A stretch of 9,989 nt of DNA from Deinococcus marmoris (lineage in GTDB: Bacteria > Deinococcota > Deinococci > Deinococcales > Deinococcaceae): contig NZ_MSTI01000130.1 of the NCBI RefSeq assembly GCF_001949125.1, positions 1 through 9,989 of the forward strand. Direction: 5' to 3'. Under the pieces are notes generated by a model. That model was given only the letters and a program-made list of their open reading frames with translations. It did not search any database and was not told the origin of the DNA. This document shows, piece after piece, positions 1-6,310 of the stretch (positions within the stretch are counted from its first letter, which is position 1; every line of letters begins with the position of its first letter). A program made the position numbers and the translations under genes.

Positions 1-265
1 CCCTGCCCAGACACTGCTGATCTTGCATCTGCAAGATCAAACTGGTGTTCAACTCCACCCACGGCATTGGTTTCTGGAACCAGGCGCGATGGGTTCGCTC
101 AGATGGCCCGCCATAGCGGGCCAGATTGGTGAAATTCAGTCGTCCAGGAACGACCAGCCACAGCACCAACAGCACCTGAAGATAGGCGGCCTGGGTGGAA
201 CGCAGGCTGGTTCCAGGGAGCAGGGCCGCTAGAATCTGGCTGGGGGTCGTCCGTTTTGTTGCCAC
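1..265 (-). CDS. DDE transposase of an insertion sequence, N-terminal part (runs off left edge)
   Basis: An open frame of 88 codons begins at a GTG (263-265) just after an in-frame TGA and stays open to the window edge, so only the N-terminus is seen. The peptide starts MATKRTTPSQILAALL. A hydrophobic helix (about residues 26-40) is followed by LARYGGPSERTHRAWF (48-63) and PWVELNTSLIL (68-78). This N-terminal pattern, LxRYGxxxERTxRxWFxK...LN, is familiar from DDE transposases of the IS4/IS701-like group, which cut and paste their own element. The DDE catalytic residues would lie outside the window, so neither the subfamily nor an intact catalytic core can be judged. A different frame over 99-293 also gives an ORF, but its peptide resembles nothing and it stops inside this one. 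The transposase call is from family pattern memory. Confidence 0.72.
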   Translation of the reverse strand, partial: MATKRTTPSQILAALLPGTSLRSTQAAYLQVLLVLWLVVPGRLNFTNLARYGGPSERTHRAWFQKPMPWVELNTSLILQMQDQQCLGR

Positions 266-300
266 ACATCAACATGGACGATCCCCACCCCATTCGTCAA
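1..300 (-). mobile_element. Right-hand end of an insertion sequence (outer boundary not resolved)
   Basis: The transposase fragment implies an insertion sequence entering from the left. Its outer end must lie between the transposase start (265) and the lipoprotein ribosome binding site (about 309). The short stretch 278-298 begins GACGA and ends TCGTC around a C-rich core, which could be part of a terminal repeat. The partner end is outside the window, so neither the terminal inverted repeat nor a target duplication can be proven. The end coordinate is approximate. Confidence 0.4.
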
Positions 301-321
301 AAACCTTCCGGAGTACTGAGC

Positions 322-873
322 ATGAAAAGACTGTTAATTGCGGCGGTGGGGCTGACGGGCGTGCTGGCGAGTTGTGGCGTGAACGTCATTGTCGATCCTG
401 GCATCGTGCCCGTGAGCAACCTGCAACTCCTGAGCTACACCAGTCAGTACACGCTGGCAAATGACGCGGTGGACGTTGTAAGTGGCAAGGCTTATTCCAA
501 GGGAACGTCCATCATCTGCAACAACCTGAACACCCGCCTGAGCGTCGATGTCACGTTCAACGGCACCATCAACCAGTTCGGGGCGCGTCTGGAAGGCCGA
601 GATAACGGAATGACCAAGACGATCTATTCCGACGCCCTCGGCAACATCTCCTCGGGCAATCCTTCCACCTTCGAGTTCGTCGTGGGGCCGAATACCGCGC
701 CCCTGAGTGTGCAGCCCAGAGGTCTGGGTGCCCAGGCCATCGTCGTCACGCCCGTCAATACCATCTCGGTTCAGGGGGCGTCCTTTGTGACCGTGCAGGC
801 CCAGAGCGGCGACGGAACGGTCAGCAATTCCGTGTCCAGTGTGCAGGCCCTGCCCATCGCCAACTGCAACTGA
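322..873 (+). CDS. Small exported lipoprotein of unknown function (183 aa)
   Basis: The ATG at 322 is chosen because CCGGAG lies about 9 bases upstream and because the protein then opens with a textbook lipoprotein signal: MKRLL, a hydrophobic stretch (5-15), and the lipobox LASC with Cys18. Reading from the earlier ATG at 256 would bury this signal. After lipidation the mature protein should be membrane-anchored and face the periplasm or cell surface. The rest is rich in Ser, Thr, Val, Asn and Gly in alternating patterns that suggest beta strands. The mature chain has two further cysteines, Cys66 and Cys182 (the penultimate residue), which could form a disulfide. No enzymatic motif is seen and I do not recognise a family. 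It is the only plus-strand gene in the window. An insertion-sequence end lies just upstream, and no convincing own promoter is visible, so its transcription may depend on that element. A terminator follows 16 bp after its stop. Confidence 0.85.
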   Translation: MKRLLIAAVGLTGVLASCGVNVIVDPGIVPVSNLQLLSYTSQYTLANDAVDVVSGKAYSKGTSIICNNLNTRLSVDVTFNGTINQFGARLEGRDNGMTKTIYSDALGNISSGNPSTFEFVVGPNTAPLSVQPRGLGAQAIVVTPVNTISVQGASFVTVQAQSGDGTVSNSVSSVQALPIANCN

Positions 874-888
874 TCTCCACCTGAATGA

Positions 889-922
889 CGAAAGCCGCCT
901 CCAGACCGGGGCGGCCTTTTTC
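889..922. terminator. Bidirectional intrinsic terminator between convergent genes
   Basis: GCCGCC (894-899) pairs with GGCGGC (910-915) and is followed by TTTTT (917-921) on the plus strand. AAA (891-893) precedes the stem and gives a shorter T run on the minus strand. It lies between the lipoprotein stop (873) and the helicase stop (933) and can end both converging transcripts. It is stronger in the plus direction. Confidence 0.75.
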
Positions 923-932
923 ATCCCAACCT

Positions 933-3110
933 TCAGGCGATGAGCGGATGCAACTCGCCTGCGCTGACCAGTCCCAGCCAGTGCAGGGCGCGGCTTGCGC
1001 TGACATACAGCAAGCGGCGCTCGTATTCGGTGCTTTCGTCGTAGGTCTGCACATTGGCGCTGCTCACGATGGCCGCGCTGAACTCCAGTCCTTTGGCGAG
1101 ACTGACGGGCAATACCACCAGACCACCCCGGAAACGGTGTTCCTGCGTGGTGATCGGCTGCGCGTCGGTGTCGAAGTCGCGCAATGCTTCGGCCAGACGG
1201 TCCGCATCCACGGCGCGGCGGGTCACGATGGCGATGTTGACGTGTCCGGCGGCCTGCGCGTCCTTGACGGCCTGGGCGATCAACGGCAGTTCGCCGTTCG
1301 GGGCATCGGCAGGTCCGGTGTAGCGCTGGACCTCGGCCCCATCGCGGTCCACGCCCTGCACCTGGGCGGCGCGGTTGTAGGTGGCGGCAATCCGTGCGCC
1401 CAGTTCGGTGATCTGGCGGGTGCTGCGGTAGGTGCGGCCCAGCGTCAGCACCTCCGCGCCGGGCAGGACGGCCTGCACCGCCTCCCAGTTGCTTGGCCCC
1501 TTGTAGCCGTGCATGCCCTGGTTCAGATCGCCCAGCGCGGTCAGGTGTCCGGCCCGCGTGGCGCGGCCCAGCAGCGCGTACAGCAGCGGCGAGTAGTCCT
1601 GCGCCTCGTCCAGCACCACATGGTCAAAGGGTTCCAGAACGCGCCCCACCTGCCGCCCGATCCCCCCCGTGAACGCCTGCACCGCCAGCATGAGGGGCAG
1701 CTCAGTGGCGTCGGCGTGGGCGCGGCGTGGGGTGGGAATGCCGCTCAGAGGATCGGTGGCGAGCAGGGCAATCTCGCGCTCGGTCAGCAGGCCACTGGCG
1801 GCCAGCGCTTCAGGGCTGCCCAGCAGGCGGCGGGCCTCGGTGACTGGAGTGGTGCTGGCGAAAATGCGGCCCAGCAGCGCGGTGATGGGCGCGGAGAGCT
1901 GGCGCAGCACACTGGCTTCCTCGTCGTCAGGGACGTTCAGGTGCGAGATGGCCAGATCTTCCACGGCCCGGCGAAAGCCCGCGCGGTAGCCGCTCAGGGG
2001 ATCGGCGGCGAACACGTCACGCAGGATGGCGTGCAAGTCGGTATCGCTCAGGGCGAAGATTTGCGGATCACGTCTGTTCAGGGCCACCTCTTCCCGCAAC
2101 GACTGGCCGCGCAACGAGGCGTTAAAGCGGTTCCACAGGTGGGTGCGAATCACGTCCAGCATGCGGGCGTCTCCCAGCAACTTGGCCCGCCTCCAGGCCA
2201 GGGCGCGGCGGGTGTTGTCGTGATCGGTCAGCAGGAGCGTCAGGGTCCGGTCCGTGACCTCCAGCTTTTCCAGGCCCAGCAGCCCTATCGCCCAGCTCTC
2301 GGGCGTGGTCACGTTGACGGCCCCGATGCCCAGTTCGGGCAGGATGCGGGCGGCGTAGGTGGCCAGCACGCGGTTGGGCATCAGCACCATGCACGCCTCG
2401 GCCCGCGCCTGATGCGGCCCGCGTTCGGCATTGGTCATCCAGGCCAGACGGTGAAAGCCGATGGTGGTCTTGCCCGAACCCGCCGCGCCCTGAATAATCA
2501 CCGGGGTTCCGGCGGGGTAGCGCATGGCGGTGTTCTGCTCGGGCTGGAGGGTTTCCACCACGTCGCGCATTCCGGCGGTGCTGCCTTCTTCCAGCCTTCG
2601 CAGCAGCACTTCCTCGCGGCCCCCGGTGTCGCCTCCGGCCTCGTCGTCGTACAGATCGGTGACGCGGTGCAGCGTCTTGGCCGCGATGTCCAGTTGCCGC
2701 CGCCGCTTGATCACACCCTGCCCGCCCCGGCGCGGCGTCCAGCCCAGCGCGTCGGAGTAGAACAGGCTGCCCACCTCGCTGTCCCAGCCCACCACGCTGT
2801 GCGGCCCCTTCACGTCGCGGAAGCCGTGCTTGCCGATATACAGCGTCTGCTCGCGCCCGCCCACGCGCACTTTCAGGCTGCCGAAGTACGGGTGATGCAC
2901 ATGCGGCGAGAGCATCGCGGCGTGTTCGCCCGCCTCGTCCGCCAGGATGATGCTGGTTTCCAGGTCCGCGCCCATCTGGCGGTCCCGGTCCTCCCAGAAA
3001 TCGATCTGGCGCAGCATGGCGTCCACCGTGCCCTTCAGGTGCGCGGTTTCGGGTTGGAAGTCTGGGTGGGTGTCGTGGATAGGTGGGCGGGCAGAAGCAG
3101 GGGCAGACAT
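933..3110 (-). CDS. helD: HelD-family superfamily 1 helicase/ATPase (725 aa)
   Basis: This is a UvrD/Rep-like superfamily 1A ATPase with the HelD N-terminal layout. Residues 20-65 are predicted helical. The HelD-type block follows: YIGKHGFRD (91-99), GWDSEVGSLFYSD (108-120) and KRRRQLD (135-141). The motor motifs are Walker A GAAGSGKT (208-215), Walker B DEAQD (501-505), motif III GDLNQ (527-531), motif IV RTYRST (559-564), motif V LAKGLEF (671-677) and motif VI RRLLYVSASRA (698-708). About 285 residues separate Walker A from Walker B, the usual place for the 1A/1B insertions. In Gram-positive bacteria HelD proteins bind RNA polymerase and release it from stalled complexes, while E. coli helicase IV unwinds DNA; which activity applies here cannot be read from sequence. 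The ATG at 3110 has no clear Shine-Dalgarno, but TATTCT lies 8 bases upstream, which suggests a leaderless mRNA. The gene is probably transcribed alone. The symbol is a family-level assignment. Confidence 0.92.
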   Translation of the reverse strand: MSAPASARPPIHDTHPDFQPETAHLKGTVDAMLRQIDFWEDRDRQMGADLETSIILADEAGEHAAMLSPHVHHPYFGSLKVRVGGREQTLYIGKHGFRDVKGPHSVVGWDSEVGSLFYSDALGWTPRRGGQGVIKRRRQLDIAAKTLHRVTDLYDDEAGGDTGGREEVLLRRLEEGSTAGMRDVVETLQPEQNTAMRYPAGTPVIIQGAAGSGKTTIGFHRLAWMTNAERGPHQARAEACMVLMPNRVLATYAARILPELGIGAVNVTTPESWAIGLLGLEKLEVTDRTLTLLLTDHDNTRRALAWRRAKLLGDARMLDVIRTHLWNRFNASLRGQSLREEVALNRRDPQIFALSDTDLHAILRDVFAADPLSGYRAGFRRAVEDLAISHLNVPDDEEASVLRQLSAPITALLGRIFASTTPVTEARRLLGSPEALAASGLLTEREIALLATDPLSGIPTPRRAHADATELPLMLAVQAFTGGIGRQVGRVLEPFDHVVLDEAQDYSPLLYALLGRATRAGHLTALGDLNQGMHGYKGPSNWEAVQAVLPGAEVLTLGRTYRSTRQITELGARIAATYNRAAQVQGVDRDGAEVQRYTGPADAPNGELPLIAQAVKDAQAAGHVNIAIVTRRAVDADRLAEALRDFDTDAQPITTQEHRFRGGLVVLPVSLAKGLEFSAAIVSSANVQTYDESTEYERRLLYVSASRALHWLGLVSAGELHPLIA

Positions 3111-3140
3111 CGCCGCCCAGAATACGGGGTCTGGGCGGCG
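3111..3140 (-). promoter_or_regulatory. Perfect palindrome over the -10 box of the HelD-family gene (candidate operator)
   Basis: CGCCGCCCAG (3111-3120) and CTGGGCGGCG (3131-3140) form a perfect 10-bp inverted repeat with a 10-bp spacer. One arm directly abuts the ATG at 3110. On the minus strand, TATTCT (3119-3124) fits a -10 hexamer 8 bases before the ATG, straddling the junction of spacer and arm. No good -35 is visible. If transcription starts at or near the ATG, the palindrome would not be in the mRNA and would act as DNA, for example as a repressor site. If transcription starts upstream, it would instead form a 10-bp hairpin beside the start codon. The 20-bp distance between arm centres is about two helical turns, as for dimeric regulators. 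The palindrome is certain; the regulatory role is inferred. Confidence 0.55.
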
Positions 3141-3220
3141 GGAAAAGGAATATTGGGTGTTGCGGGGCTGGGTGTTTGGGATTCAGAAATTTGTTTCGCG
3201 GTGTGCAGGGATGGCTCCCA

Positions 3221-3358
3221 CGTTCCACCCCTCCGCCCCTCCGGGGCACCTCCCCTCAAAAGGGAGGCAAGGGAACCCTAGTCTTCACTCTGCGCTGTCG
3301 TGAACTAGGGCTTTTGGCTCCTCCCTCCTTGCGGGGGAGGCTGGGAGGGGGGTGGACG
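3221..3358. repeat. REP/BIME-like composite inverted repeat
   Basis: Two imperfect copies of a G/C-rich element face each other. The outer ends are TCCACCC (3224-3230) and GGGTGGA (3350-3356). The inner ends are CCCTAGT (3276-3282) and ACTAGGG (3304-3310), each joined to a matching TCAC or GTGA. Each half contains its own small hairpin: CCTCCC...GGGAGG at about 3250-3267 and CTCCCTCC...GGGGGAG at about 3321-3339. This layout resembles the dispersed palindromic intergenic repeats found in many bacterial genomes. The element contains the stop codon of the racemase gene and could also work as its transcription terminator, although no U run follows. Confidence 0.6.
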
Positions 3359-4481
3359 CCGAAGGTGGCCCTTCTCTTTGCGCCTCCGCCAGCTCCCCGA
3401 TCTGCTCCCCCGACTCGTCCAGCACAAACTTGTCGATATACGGCGAGTTCATCAGGTGCAGCGCGCCCATGTACTTGAGGCGGAATTTGACATAGCTGCC
3501 CACCTTCAGCCCAGCCTCATTTTCGCCCACGTTCAGCACCAGCATGTCACTGCTGCCGCCGATCACTTCCAGACGCTCATCCACGGGTTCCAGATACTGC
3601 GGCGAGATGTCCAGATAGCCCACGTCCAGAATGGCGCGGTGGCTGGTGCTGCCGCTGCTCTCGGCCTCGGCGGTGACGCCAAAGGGGTTCTTGCCCAGCG
3701 TGCCGGAGGGCATCGTGGGCTTCTCGGCCAGCTCAATAATCTGTGCGTGCAATTCCAGCACGTCGTCGTGCATGTCCTTGAAGGTGCCTTCCGCCACCAG
3801 ATCCTGCCCGAAGAACAGCGCCTCGCCAATGCGGAAGTGGTTGATGGCCTGGGGCAAACCGCCCGCGATCAGCAGCGGGATGGTCACGGTGGTCCCGGCA
3901 CTGACCCACTGGATTTCCACGTTGTTCTTCAGCTCGATGATCTTCTTGTACAGACCCAACTGGATCAGCTTGTCCTCGCTGGGCATCACGCCGTTCAGAC
4001 AATTCAGGTTGGTGCCGATGCCGATGATTTTGATGTTCGGAAGCTGAAAGACTTGGGCGTAAAACGCCTCGATGTCCTCGCGCAGCACGCCCTCGCGCAG
4101 ATCGCCCATCTCGATCATGATGATGATCAGGTGCTGACGGTCCTGACGCACGGCCTCGGCGGAAATGGCGCGGATGGTTTCCAGTTCGGTGTTGAAGCTC
4201 ACGTCCGCCCAGGTCACGAGGTCCTCGATTAGAGCGGAGGCGGGCGGCTTGATGTACACCGTCTGCGCCTCTGGACTCAGCTCCTTGATGGCCCGCAGGT
4301 TGCTGATGCGCGAATCCAGCAGTTCCAGACGGCCCAGGCGAATGACCTCATTCAAAAAGAGTTTGTTGCCGCACAGCAGCTTGGTGGTGATGCCCCAGTC
4401 GATACCACGTTCCGAGAACAGGTGTTCCAGATGATCAAAATTGGCCTGCAACTTGGGACGGCTCAGCGTCAGATATGCCAT
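3285..4481 (-). CDS. Alanine/ornithine racemase-family PLP enzyme (398 aa)
   Basis: This is a fold-type III PLP enzyme that resembles the amino-acid racemase family containing clostridial ornithine racemase. Lys34 in ITTKLLCGN sits where these enzymes bind PLP. Other family blocks are DSRISNL (56-62), EMGDLREG (124-131), IIGIGTNLNCLNG (152-164), WVSAGTTVTIP (192-202) and FRIGEALFFGQDL (216-228). The expected activity is inversion of an amino acid alpha carbon, perhaps ornithine, but the substrate cannot be read from sequence. The start ATG at 4481 has AGGGAGG about 8 bases upstream, overlapping the stop of the GNAT gene 12 bp away, so the two are probably co-translated. The conserved core ends near residue 352. 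The last 25 or so residues, rich in Pro, Ala and Ser, are encoded by a palindromic repeat and look like a read-through extension rather than a functional domain. Confidence 0.85.
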   Translation of the reverse strand: MAYLTLSRPKLQANFDHLEHLFSERGIDWGITTKLLCGNKLFLNEVIRLGRLELLDSRISNLRAIKELSPEAQTVYIKPPASALIEDLVTWADVSFNTELETIRAISAEAVRQDRQHLIIIMIEMGDLREGVLREDIEAFYAQVFQLPNIKIIGIGTNLNCLNGVMPSEDKLIQLGLYKKIIELKNNVEIQWVSAGTTVTIPLLIAGGLPQAINHFRIGEALFFGQDLVAEGTFKDMHDDVLELHAQIIELAEKPTMPSGTLGKNPFGVTAEAESSGSTSHRAILDVGYLDISPQYLEPVDERLEVIGGSSDMLVLNVGENEAGLKVGSYVKFRLKYMGALHLMNSPYIDKFVLDESGEQIGELAEAQREGPPSASTPLPASPARREEPKALVHDSAE

Positions 4482-4493
4482 AAGTTCGCCTCC

Positions 4494-4946
4494 CTAGCGT
4501 TGCAGACGCATTTCGAGATACTTGTTGGTGAAGCCCAGCCGCTCGTACAGCTTCCGGGCCGGGTTGTGAGGCTCGACGTGCAGGGCCACGCTGCCCTCCA
4601 CATTCGCCAGCACGGTTTCCATCAGTTGTTTGCCCAGGCCGCGCCCACGCGTCTTGCCGTGGACGGCGATGTAGACCAGGATATTTTCGGGGATGAAGCC
4701 GCCCATACCGGTGCGGTTGGTGATCACAGCGCCCAGCAGTTCACCATTTTCTTCAGCGTAGGTGACGCTGCCGCCGCGTGCCTGTGCATAGGCGAGGCAA
4801 GCCTGGATGTCTTCCAGGGCGTCGCCGTACTCGTCCAGATGGGTGTAAAGGAACGCGGCCACGCGCTGGCTGTCTTCGGCACTGAGACGCCCGGCAACAT
4901 CCGGCCCCAGCAGATAATTTTTGATGTTCAGGGTTTGAATGGTCAT
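4494..4946 (-). CDS. GNAT-family N-acetyltransferase (150 aa)
   Basis: The GNAT fold is visible. A beta strand YIAVHGKT (92-99) leads into the acetyl-CoA pyrophosphate-binding loop RGRGLG (100-105) and helix KQLMETVL (106-113). Then come the strand VALHVEP (120-126) and the C-terminal motif NPARKLYERLGF (128-139), typical of motif B. The length is normal for a single-domain GNAT enzyme, which transfers acetyl from acetyl-CoA to an amine. The acceptor is unknown. The ATG at 4946 has a strong GAGGAGGGG ribosome binding site just upstream (about 4951-4959). It is the first gene of a two-gene operon with the racemase-family enzyme, 12 bp apart. A small-molecule or amino-acid acceptor handled by both is therefore plausible, but this is inference. 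Confidence 0.88.
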   Translation of the reverse strand: MTIQTLNIKNYLLGPDVAGRLSAEDSQRVAAFLYTHLDEYGDALEDIQACLAYAQARGGSVTYAEENGELLGAVITNRTGMGGFIPENILVYIAVHGKTRGRGLGKQLMETVLANVEGSVALHVEPHNPARKLYERLGFTNKYLEMRLQR

Positions 4947-5037
4947 TCTTCCCCTCCTCTTTGCCCAAAGGTAAGGGCAGATATGTCATGGCCGCTTCAA
5001 ATCGAGCCTGGAGGCGGCAGCTCAGGGAACGGCAGAA

Positions 5038-5069
5038 CGAAAAGCCGCCCCATAGCAACAGGGCAGCTT
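5038..5069 (-). terminator. Intrinsic terminator after the truD-side gene cluster
   Basis: Read on the minus strand, AGCTGCCC (5068-5061) pairs with GGGCGGCT (5050-5043), with one G-U pair and a 10-base loop. It is followed by a T run (5043-5040). It lies 54 bp after the stop of the small membrane protein and before the GNAT gene, so it separates the two transcription units. The other bases of the 176-bp gap (4947-5122) show no gene; a promoter for the GNAT operon should be there, but no clear hexamer pair was seen. Confidence 0.6.
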
Positions 5070-5122
5070 AACGCATGGCGGCGCGACGGTTTGGAAGGTG
5101 GGGCACGGCGAAGGCCAGAGAG

Positions 5123-5284
5123 CTAATCGCGCCGATCTGGTTCGAGTCGGACAATCCACTTGCCCACCAGAAAGACTACCCATAGGCAAATTGCGAGGCC
5201 AGAGTCGAAACCGCCACCGAAAAATCGGTTGATCAGCCAGGAAAAGGCGAGAACCAGAGCCAGTGCAGGCAACGCACGAATCAT
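5123..5284 (-). CDS. Small two-helix membrane protein (53 aa), hypothetical
   Basis: Starting at the ATG at 5284, the peptide MIRALPALALVLAFSWLINR continues through a short glycine-rich turn (FGGG, 22-25) into a second hydrophobic segment (about 28-45) and ends in a charged tail, RLEPDRRD. Two membrane helices with a tight turn suggest an inner-membrane protein. No family is recognised. A GTG at 5335 would add 17 residues, but those codons lie entirely inside a MITE-like repeat, so the ATG is preferred. GGA about 8 bases upstream is a weak ribosome binding site, also inside the repeat. The ATG sits exactly on the edge of that repeat, so the original 5' end may have been replaced by the insertion. 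It is followed by a good terminator. It is real if membrane topology counts as evidence, but the reading frame is short. Confidence 0.5.
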   Translation of the reverse strand: MIRALPALALVLAFSWLINRFFGGGFDSGLAICLWVVFLVGKWIVRLEPDRRD

Positions 5285-5417
5285 ACGGATTCCGTTTGTT
5301 TCGTGCAGGAATCGGAACAGCGCCGATCCCTCCACTCCACGCCCGAAACCCGTTTTTCTCCTGCTCGCTCCGCTCGGATTACGGGTGTTTTCAACACCCT
5401 CTAATCGGAGTCCGTAT
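5283..5417. repeat. MITE-like small non-coding repeat with terminal inverted repeats
   Basis: The element is bounded by ATACGGATTCCG (5283-5294) and CGGAGTCCGTAT (5406-5417), which are inverted repeats matching at 11 of 12 positions. Inside, TCGGATTACGGGTGTT pairs imperfectly with AACACCCTCTAATCGGA around a 3-base loop. The centre of that hairpin, GGGTGTT-TTC-AACACCC (5383-5399), is perfect. No coding potential is seen. The size, the ends and the internal hairpin resemble the small dispersed non-coding repeats described in Deinococcus genomes. I cannot confirm copy number from one window, and no clear target duplication is visible. The 80 bases between the element and the DUF3293 stop hold nothing recognisable. 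Confidence 0.6.
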
Positions 5418-5497
5418 CAGATAACGGCGGAAACGTGGACTCATGACCGAACTATCCGCCTGCCCATTCAGGCGCAATGTGAAGCCATCCACCACAT

Positions 5498-5926
5498 TCA
5501 GACTTCCAAAAGCTGCGCCCAGAAGCGTTCCACGCGCATCCTGTCCGACTCCAGCCAGATCAGGGCCACCCGCTGCCCAGCGCCGAAGAGGACGGCAGCC
5601 TGAGCGAAACGCCGCCCTAGTTCTGCCGCCCGTCTCAAGGTCAGACCGGGCAGAATCACGGACGGCTCGGCCCACTCGCCCTCGCCGTTGACGCCGGGGA
5701 AATGTGGGCGCGAGACGATCAGGGCCAGCAATTCGCGTTCGGCCCGCAGGTTGTCGGCTTTCGGCTGCTGCTGTCCGTCTGGATTCCAGACCGTGACGAT
5801 TGTCCACGTTCCAGCAGCCCACGACGGCGCGGCGGGTCCGGGGCCTGCGCGTTCAGGAGCGAGGCGAAAACGTTGGCCCGGCGTGCCGTAGCTGGCCGAC
5901 AGGAAGGCGGCGCGCTGTTCCAGCAC
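5498..5926 (-). CDS. DUF3293 domain protein (142 aa)
   Basis: The sequence carries the marks of the DUF3293 family: TIVTVWNPDG (42-51), ADNLRAERELL (57-67), GEWAEPSVILPG (83-94) and FAQAAVLFG (107-115), in the usual order and at the usual length. The function of the family is unknown. The start is the GTG at 5926, 6 bases after the stop of the upstream gene, so translation is probably coupled; an independent ribosome binding site is weak. The remaining 40 or so N-terminal residues are Pro/Ala-rich and less typical. A MITE-like repeat lies 80 bp downstream and separates this gene from the small membrane protein. Confidence 0.8.
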   Translation of the reverse strand: MLEQRAAFLSASYGTPGQRFRLAPERAGPGPAAPSWAAGTWTIVTVWNPDGQQQPKADNLRAERELLALIVSRPHFPGVNGEGEWAEPSVILPGLTLRRAAELGRRFAQAAVLFGAGQRVALIWLESDRMRVERFWAQLLEV

Positions 5927-5932
5927 TTCCGG

Positions 5933-6310
5933 CTACCGATTCACGATGGCCGACGTGTTCAGGATCACGCCTTGGCGAAAGCGCATGACGATGCTGACCT
6001 TCTGGCCCGGCTTGAAACTGCCGCCCAGCACCACGCGGTAGCCCGAGCTGCCGCTGAGGATCAGGCTGCCGGTGATCGGCACGGACTTGACCACCTCGCA
6101 GCGGGGCGAGCATTTCATCAGTCGGGCGCGGCCCAGGCTGCTCCAGACGCCCAGCACCTCATCTGATCCTGACACGCCGATGCGCCCCGTCAGGACCGCG
6201 CCGCCGTAACTGGGCATCAATTTCAGATCGGCGCTCAGGCCCGGAGGATTCTGGGCCACCGCGCCGGACGCGAGGAAAAGGGCCGCCAACGCCAGCGCTT
6301 TCAGTCTCAT
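5933..6310 (-). CDS. Exported PCu(A)C-like protein lacking the usual copper ligands (125 aa)
   Basis: A signal peptide opens the protein (MRLK, hydrophobic 5-16, probable cleavage after AVA at residue 19), so it should be periplasmic or secreted. The mature part follows the layout of PCu(A)C/DUF461 copper chaperones: GGAVLTGRI (36-44), [16 protein letters not shown] (49-64), an SVPI strand (76-79), GYRVVLGG (90-97), then [12 protein letters not shown] (100-111) and a terminal strand. Family members bind Cu(I) through a H(M)x10Mx21HxM set of residues. Here the first His-Met pair aligns with Met65 and Cys67, and the HxM of the GYHxML block reads R92-V-V94. Instead there is a Cys-x3-Cys pair (67, 71). 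It may bind a metal differently or not at all. Its ATG overlaps the truD stop in an ATGA, indicating coupled translation. The family assignment is by pattern and moderately sure. Confidence 0.65.
   Translation of the reverse strand: MRLKALALAALFLASGAVAQNPPGLSADLKLMPSYGGAVLTGRIGVSGSDEVLGVWSSLGRARLMKCSPRCEVVKSVPITGSLILSGSSGYRVVLGGSFKPGQKVSIVMRFRQGVILNTSAIVNR

Noticed and set aside
2122..3249. A 375-residue minus-strand frame overlapping the helicase N-terminus
   Set aside because: It is the same strand in another frame, Arg/Gly/Pro-rich, and crosses the palindrome and repeat with no domain signal.
885..3281. A 798-residue plus-strand open frame opposite the HelD-family gene
   Set aside because: Its peptide is Gly/Ala/His/Gln-rich without any motif, it has no ribosome binding site, and the opposite strand carries all helicase motifs in order. 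Long antisense frames are expected in GC-rich genes.
3378..4232. A 284-residue plus-strand open frame opposite the racemase-family gene
   Set aside because: It is a composition shadow rich in Gln, His, Val and Asp; the minus strand encodes a recognisable PLP enzyme.
5391..5822. A 143-residue minus-strand frame reading through the DUF3293 gene and into the MITE-like repeat
   Set aside because: It conflicts with the DUF3293 frame, which carries the family motifs. Its C-terminus is simply translated repeat.
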